A stretch of DNA of 64,000 bases from positions 124,001 through 188,000 of the forward strand of contig KV918792.1 in the NCBI GenBank assembly GCA_002049455.2, given 5' to 3'. Origin of the DNA: Porphyra umbilicalis (taxonomy: Eukaryota > Rhodophyta > Bangiophyceae > Bangiales > Bangiaceae). Every line of letters starts with the position of its first letter. Position 1 is the stretch's first letter. The notes under the pieces are model-generated. The model searched no databases. It had not been told where the DNA came from and was given only the letters and a program-made list of their open reading frames with translations. Shown piece after piece: positions 57,893 through 64,000 of this stretch. The position numbers and the translations under genes are program-made.

Positions 57893-58310
57893 TGTTGAAA
57901 CGCAGTGCGGATAGGGGTTGCGGGACCACGGTGAATTGTTTGAGTGGCTTGAGCTTGTGTGTGTGTGTGCGAACGTGCTTTGTTGGTTGTCCTAAGGTTC
58001 GCCCGCCTCTCCCAACCGAGAGCACCTCTCAAATAGTCCCCACCGGCCCAAGTGCTCCCCCCTCTCGCGCCCACACCGACGCCCACGCCCTCGCACCAAA
58101 TCAAATCACTCACCAAATCAAAAGCCACTAGAGCAAAGCGAAGATCAAATCCAAAACATGCCAAAAGTAACGCCCCAAGATCACCCAACACGAATGTGTG
58201 CAACTTGACCACGTCTTGCAAATGTACCATGTGGGGTACCATAAGGGTCACCGACCATCATCCATCCGCAAACCGCCAGTGGAGCCGGCGACGAGCATCA
58301 CAGTCCAACA
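57893..58310 (-). repeat. Copia-3 3' LTR
   Basis: Plus-strand ends TGTTGAAACG and CAGTCCAACA. Shares its primer-side ~100 bp with the Copia-1 LTR. Confidence 0.93.
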
Positions 58311-58345
58311 CTCCTCCTTGCTCGTTGCCGCGGCGGTTCTTGTAT

Positions 58346-61300
58346 TCAGCAAAGCCCTATGGCCTCGACATGCTTGTTGTGCTTGGTCTTGCCGAGCTCC
58401 TTCGTCATCGGGTCCGCCACCATGTCGTCCGTTGCACAATGCTCCAGTGTCACCTTGTCCGTCGTGATGGCCTCGCGCACAAAGTGGTATCGAATGTCGA
58501 TGTGCTTGGTGCGCTTGTGCTCGACGGGGTTCTTGGAGAAGTCAATGCACCCGCTGTTGTCGACCTTGATGTTGATCGGTCCGCCCGAGATCGTTGTCCG
58601 CAGCCCTTGAGTTGCAACGCTTTGCACGAGCTTGTTAAGCCAAACAGCTTCCTTGCTGGCGTCACATAGAGCCATGTACTCGGCTTTCATGGTCGACAGC
58701 GCCACCGTCTTCTGCAACTTAGAACCGCTGCTGACGGCTGCTCCGCCAAAGATGAAGGTGAAGCCCGTCGTAGAACGTCGCGTCTCGTGGTAACCCGCCC
58801 AGTCGGCATCACTATAGCCTTGTAGAACACAAGAAGCGGTCTTGTCGAAGACCAGCCCCTTGTCCATCGAACCCTTGACATACCGTAGAACGCGCTTAAT
58901 CGCCGCCCAATGCTCCTTGCCGTCGCACGAGACAGAACGACTCAGCTTCCCGATGGCGAAGGCGAGGTCAGGACGTGTCCCGACCATCAGGTACATAAGA
59001 CTGCCGACAGCTTCGCGGTAGGGCAGCACGTCGTCGCTCTCGTCGGCCTTGACCAGCTGCAGGCCCACCTCCAGCGGCGTTCCGATCGAGGTGCACTCCG
59101 CCATCCCGAACTTCTCCAGCACTTGCGCCGCGTGCTTGCCCTGCGACAGCTTGAGGGTGCCCAACGCTTTGTCACGTCTAATCTCTAGCCCGAGGATGAC
59201 CTTCGCCTCGCCCAGGTCCTTCATCTCAAAACGCTTGTGCAGAGCGTCCTTAATCTTGTAGATCGCCGCCAGGCTTGATGCCACCAAAAGAAGACCGTCG
59301 ACGTACACCAGGACGATGATGATTTCGCCGTCATCCATAAGGAGGTAGAGGCATGCATCCGGGTCAATGTTGTCAAACCCCTGCGACTTGAGGAAGTCGT
59401 CGAGCTTGGTGTACCACATCTTGGGGGCTTGCTTCAGCCCATACAGCGCTTGGAGAAGACGGCACACCTTGTCAGGATACGTCGGATCGACATAGCCGTC
59501 TGGTTGCTCCATGTAGACCTCCTCGTCAAGGTCGCCGTTGAGGAATGCCGTCTTGACGTCCATCTGATGTAGCTCCCACCCGTTCGGCGCCGTCATCGCC
59601 AGGATGCATCGAATGGTGGTAAACTTTGCCACCGGCGCGAACGTCTCGTTGAAGTCGAGCCCCTTGATCTGCCGGTTCCCCATGAAGCACAGGCGCGCCT
59701 TGTGCCGCGTCGTGTTGTTCCCGTTCTTGTCAACCTCGTTCTTGACCTTACAAACCCACTTGCCCTTCAGCACGCGTCGAATGGCCGGGCGATCCGTCAA
59801 GCGCCAAGTCTTGTTCTTGCGGATGGCTTCCATCTCCCTCTCCATAGCAATCTTCCACTCAGCCGATTCTTGCCCTTGAACGGCTTGCACGTCCGTCGTG
59901 GGCGCCTCGTGAGCAACCAGGCTCACCGGTCGCCAGTACTCGACAGGTGGTCGCCGCGCTCTGCCGCTCCGACGCAGCGTGTCTTGAGAGCCGCCACTAC
60001 CTTGATTGTCGTCCGCAGACTTGTCAGATCCATCTTCTTGCTTGTCGTCCTTGTCGTCATTGTCAGCATCTACGTCTTCGCCGTCGCTTGCAGAACGCAA
60101 GCCCGTCTCGACTTCGACAACTTCGTCTTCGGGAAGCTCCTTCGCAACTTCTGCGACCTCGCTTACGTTCGTCTCGGCGAACACGACGCTTCGTGCCTTG
60201 ACGACCTTGCCGTCGTCGAGGATGACCTTGTACGCCTTGCTGCCGTCGGGATAGCCTAAGAAGACGCCCTTCGCCGCCTTGTCGCCAAACTTGCCGTCAA
60301 TGTGACTCTTGTGCAGCACGACCCAGCATTTCGACCCAAACACCCGCATGTGGCTTACGTTGGGCTTATTCCCGGTCCACAGCTCTAAAGGCGTCTTGCC
60401 ATCGGGAAGCGCCCTGCTCGTGACGCGGTTCTTGATGTACACCGCCGTCTTGATGGCATCCGCCCAAAGATCCTGATCGACGTCCTTGTGTTGCATCATG
60501 GTGCGAGCCATCTCCACGTGGACTCGGTTGAGCCGCTCAGCAACTCCGTTCTGCTGCGGCGTGTCGGGCACCGTGGTCTGGTGCGTCGTGCCGTTCTCAT
60601 CGTGAAGAGCCTTGAATGCGTTCGACACGTACTCGCCGCCATTGTCGGAACGCAGGATCTTGATTTTGGTTCCCGTGTGCAGCTGGGCCTTAGTCAGCCA
60701 CTTCTTGTACTCAGAGAGCAGATCGCTCTTCTTCTGCAGGAAGACCACGTCGGTCCAACGGGAGAAGTCCTCGGTGAACGTGCCGAAGTAGAGCGCACCG
60801 CCACGCGACGGCTCCGACATTGGCCCGCCCAGGTCCGAGTGCACGAGCTGCAGGCGCTTGGTCACTTGACCTCCTCCTGCACTAGGCATAGGCGTCATAG
60901 CCGCCTTTCCATACACGCACGGCTCGCAGACGTCCTTGACCGCCATGGAAGAGCACTTGAGTCCATTGATGTACTTGTTCTTGATCATCCGCTGAACGCC
61001 AGCCACGTTGACGTGCCCAAGGCGCTCATGCCAGAGCTGAAGAGAGGCCACGGCAGCAATATCCGAAAGTGGGGCCATGTCCAGGTGGTAGAGCCCGTTC
61101 TTACGAGTGCCTTACGCAGCAGTCTTCTCGTTCATCTTGATGGTCGTCTTACCGCCCTTGAATGACACTTCCGCCCCACGCTCCTCCATCATGCCGACCG
61201 ACATGAGGTCGAAGCCCATTGTACGAACATGGAGTACCTTCTCCAACTTGATCTTGCGCGTATTGCCGTGAACGATGACATTGAGCACGACGGTTCCGAC

Positions 61301-62272
61301 GCCCGCCGTGGCTACGGACCCCTTGTCACCCATCGTGACGCTCCGTCCCGTGGTCGTATGGTAGTCGTCAAAGCACCCGCGCATCCAGCATATGTGTCCA
61401 GACGCCGCAGAGTCCACAAGCCACGACTTGGAGATGTCATCGGTATCAGCTGCATTTCCCACCAGACAGATGGCGTCGTCGCTATCGCTACCATCGTTAG
61501 CCGCAATCGCGGCCACCTTGTCCTGTCTCTTCTTCTTGGCCTTGAGCTCTGGGCAATCGCGAGAGATGTGCCCAAACGTATGGCAGTAGTAGCACTCGAT
61601 CTTGGAGAGGTCACCACGGCGGCCTTGACCTCGATAGTTGGCGCCGACGAGTGCCATGTCGCCAATGCGCTTCGTCGCCGGTGACTTGTCCGCCTGCCGC
61701 CGCTCCTCCTGAAGCAAGCGGCTCTTGACAAAGTCGAGGCTCAGCTCGTCCTCGCCCTTGGCGTCGAGAGCCACCAGCACGTTCTCGTATTTTGACGTCA
61801 GTCCGTTGAGGACGCTCATGGCAACGTCCATCTCCGTCACCTCGCCGCCCATGGCCTTGAGGTTCTCGCCGAGGTTGCGCACGCGGTTGATGTAGCCCAG
61901 CATGCCCTCGCCGACGGTCATTTCGACGGTGTAAAATCCGCCTCGCGCCTTCATCTTGTTCATCAAACTCTTGCGCTGGAAGACACCTTGCAGCGTCGAC
62001 CACATTCCTGCTGTCGTCTTGCAGCCCGACACGTGCTCGAGCTGCTCAGACCCAAGGGTGAGCCCGATGATGGCGCTCGTCTTCGTGTCTCGACGCTTCC
62101 ACACCGCCAACTCGCGGGTCTCCGCATCCGTCGGCTTGCCGTCTTCGTCAAGCATATCGTCCAGGTCGCGCAGCGCGAGGACCATCTTAATGCGCTGACG
62201 CCTGTCGTGGAAGTTCGTCTCCGTCAACTTGTCGATCTTGATGCCGCCCATGCCGGCAGCGCCTCCGTCCAT
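58346..62272 (-). pseudogene. Copia-3 gag-pol polyprotein, broken
   Basis: Minus-strand fossil polyprotein. Parts in order from the right: gag starting MDGGAAGMGGIKIDKL, zinc knuckle CYYCHTFGHISRDC (near 61575), protease region LVDSAASGHICW (near 61405), LWHERLGHVN (near 61040), integrase with VHSDLGGPMSEPSRGGALYF and RSDNGGEYVS (60840-60620), reverse transcriptase with TAFLNGDLDEEVYMEQ (near 59530), and RNase H with DADWAGYHETRRSTTGF (near 58790). It is the same lineage as Copia-1; interrupted about once or twice. Confidence 0.93.
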
Positions 62273-62419
62273 GATGTCTTATTGTCGTAGCGCCCGACCT
62301 TGCCGAGCCGTGCGCCTTGACCGTCACGTCCTTGAACCTCCTTGACCTCGTCCTCTTCGCACTTGTTGCGACCGCCGCGACGACGTCTGGCACACCTTGC
62401 CCTTGTCACAGCCCCGGCT

Positions 62420-62433
62420 CTGGGCCCATAACC
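62420..62433 (-). promoter_or_regulatory. Copia-3 primer binding site (half initiator tRNA-Met)
   Basis: CTGGGCCCATAACC abuts the 5' LTR; complementary to the initiator tRNA-Met anticodon region as in the other copies. Confidence 0.85.
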
Positions 62434-62851
62434 TGTTGAAACGCATTGGGGATAGGAATTGGGGGACCACGTTGAATTGGTTGAGTGGCTTGAGCTTGTG
62501 TGTGCGTGTGCGAACGTGCTTTGTTGGTTGTCCTAATTTTCGCCCGCCTCTCCCAACCGAGAGCACCTCTCAAATAGTCCCCACCGGCCCAAGTGCTCCC
62601 CCCTCTCGCGCCCACACCGACGCCCACGCCCTCGCACCAAATCAAATCACTCACCAAATCAAAAGCCACTAGAGCAAAGCGAAGATCAAATCCAAAACAT
62701 GCCAAAAGTAACGCCCCAAGATCACCCAACACGAATGTGTGCAACTTGACCACGTCTTGCAAATGTACCATGTGGGGTACCATAAGGGTCACCGACCATC
62801 ATCCATCCGCGAACCGCCAGTGGAGCCGGCGACGAGCATCACAGTCCAACA
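62434..62851 (-). repeat. Copia-3 5' LTR
   Basis: Same length and ends as the 57893 LTR, followed by CTTGA at 62852-62856. Confidence 0.93.
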
Positions 62852-62856
62852 CTTGA

Positions 62857-64000
62857 GCATTCGGTCGACTTGGGCCATGATAAGTTCCCTAGTTCGGGGA
62901 CCCATCCGGTAGGGGTTGAGCCGGACGGGCTTGGAGCCCGGTTTCAACTCGATCCGGTGCTCCGTGGCCTTGATGGAGCCCGAGTTCCCACTCCAGAGGG
63001 CTCGGTGTTTCGCCAATAGGGCGAGCACTTGAGGCCGCAGCCCCTCGGGCACGTTTGAGGTATGAACGTGGGGCTCCTCCACGAAGTCCGTCACGCAAGG
63101 CGCGGTGGTCGGACTGGGACTGAGTGCAGCCCAGTTTTCTCGAAATATGGCAGCTACCGTACCGGAGTAGGCCGACATATGCCCCATGACCATGCCTTTT
63201 GAGAATCGCTTACTCGTGTTCCCCGTATGGGCTGCATACACCCACCACGTCTGGTTGGCGGTGCAATCCATGGTGCCAGTTGCAAGATGCACGCGGTGGC
63301 GCTCACAAACTCGATGGCGCTGGGTGCTGATCCCATTCCCTTGGAATGCCTTCTGTACGGGGACGTATTCCCAGGACAGCGGGGGTAGGACCACCTAGTG
63401 TGCCAGGTGCACCTTGGTGTCGGCCTCAGTAGCGGCCCCGGACTTTATTTGGTCCGCCTTGGCATACGACACCGTCTTACCTTGAAGGAGGCTGGGGACC
63501 TTACATCCGTTTAGTAACCGGATGTACCCCTTGGGCCCGCAAATGTTCGGGACATGGGCGTCAGTGTAGTCGGTTCCTAGGAGTAGAGGGAATGACATGC
63601 CGCGAACTAACCCACACGTGATTGGGGTGGAGTAAGTGCCGACTCGCACCGTAAGAGTCACGGTACCCGTGATGGAAAAAAGTCCCCCATTCACGCCGAA
63701 CAACTGGGCGGTCGCCGCGTCTGCGGGCACCACCTCCATCTTCGGGGGGAGTAGCGCTGCCCGTACTAGAGAGACGCACGACCCTGTGTGTACGATGACG
63801 CGGAGGGCTAACTCACGCCCCGCGTCCAGCCACACGCGACTGGCCACCTGGTTGTTGGACCCCGTCAGGATGGCCACCACATTATGGCCGCCTCCCCCCT
63901 TCGGGAGGGGTGCGTCCCGAGGGAGGAACCCCTTGGGACGGGATAGGATGCGTACTGGCATCACATCCACGTCCCGGGTTGGGTCCACCGATTGCCGCTG
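62857..64000 (-). mobile_element. Ty3/Gypsy chromovirus, right part, runs off the window
   Basis: Minus-strand fossil continuing the element at 56484-57892. It carries a retropepsin-like domain (SCVSLVRAALLPP and FPLLLGTDYTDAHV, about 63790-63550) and the start of the reverse-transcriptase region (ALLAKHRALW, HRIELKPGSKPVRLNPYRMG, about 63040-62890). The reading is open to the right edge, so gag lies outside the window. Broken. Confidence 0.82.

Larger units (their letters stand above)
57893..62851 (-). mobile_element. Ty1/Copia LTR retrotransposon (Copia-3), nested in chromovirus
   Basis: Two 418-bp LTRs and CTTGA duplications bound a 4.12-kb interior on the minus strand. By eye the LTRs differ at about 11 of 418 positions (about 2.6 percent), the same level as Copia-1. 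The coding region is broken at least once. It interrupts the reverse-transcriptase region of the chromovirus, so it is younger than that element. Confidence 0.95.

Overview
The window looks like GC-rich nuclear DNA of a eukaryote, most plausibly a red or other GC-rich alga. The reasons are intronless host genes with strong G/C third positions, a tail-anchored UBC6-type ubiquitin-conjugating enzyme (a eukaryotic family), long G and C runs, and a load of Copia and chromodomain Gypsy elements whose primer sites match eukaryotic initiator tRNA-Met. A bangiophyte such as Porphyra or Pyropia is my best guess from composition and repeat style; it is inference only.

Layout. 1-1.65 kb: minus-strand coding-like sequence running off the left edge, unidentified. 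1.65-6.6 kb: no gene; low-complexity DNA, a 99-bp palindrome and diverged repeats. 6.67-8.78 kb: the only two confident host genes, UBC6-like (+) and 5-formyltetrahydrofolate cyclo-ligase (-), convergent. 8.9-17.1 kb: gene-free repeat ground with an inverted pair of 0.64/0.71-kb repeats, a MITE-like element with TA target sites, another terminal-inverted-repeat candidate and scattered GGATGGGC repeats. 17.1-19.45 kb: a broken DNA-transposase-like gene. 19.34-34.43 kb: nine almost identical 1,677-bp tandem units, the first of which starts inside the 3' end of that transposase reading frame. 34.6-35.6 kb: a degraded PIF/Harbinger-like element with terminal inverted repeats. 35.7-36.5 kb: unidentified coding-like relic. 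36.6-41.6 kb: nothing clear except degenerate repeats. 41.65-48.15 kb: a ~461-bp tandem repeat interrupted by a Copia element with matching LTRs and 5-bp target duplications. 48.1-53.9 kb: two related Copia pieces in opposite orientation. 54.1-64 kb: retroelement debris, including a chromodomain Gypsy (chromovirus) on the minus strand split by a second LTR-complete Copia element.

The two host genes have no evident functional link: one acts in ER-associated protein degradation, the other in one-carbon/folate metabolism. The main story is repeat biology: in-place amplification of a transposon's 3' region into a 15-kb satellite-like array with a local higher-order pattern, nested retroelements, and a shared half-tRNA primer site in all Copia copies. 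The retroelements are treated as fossils; none looks whole in its coding region.
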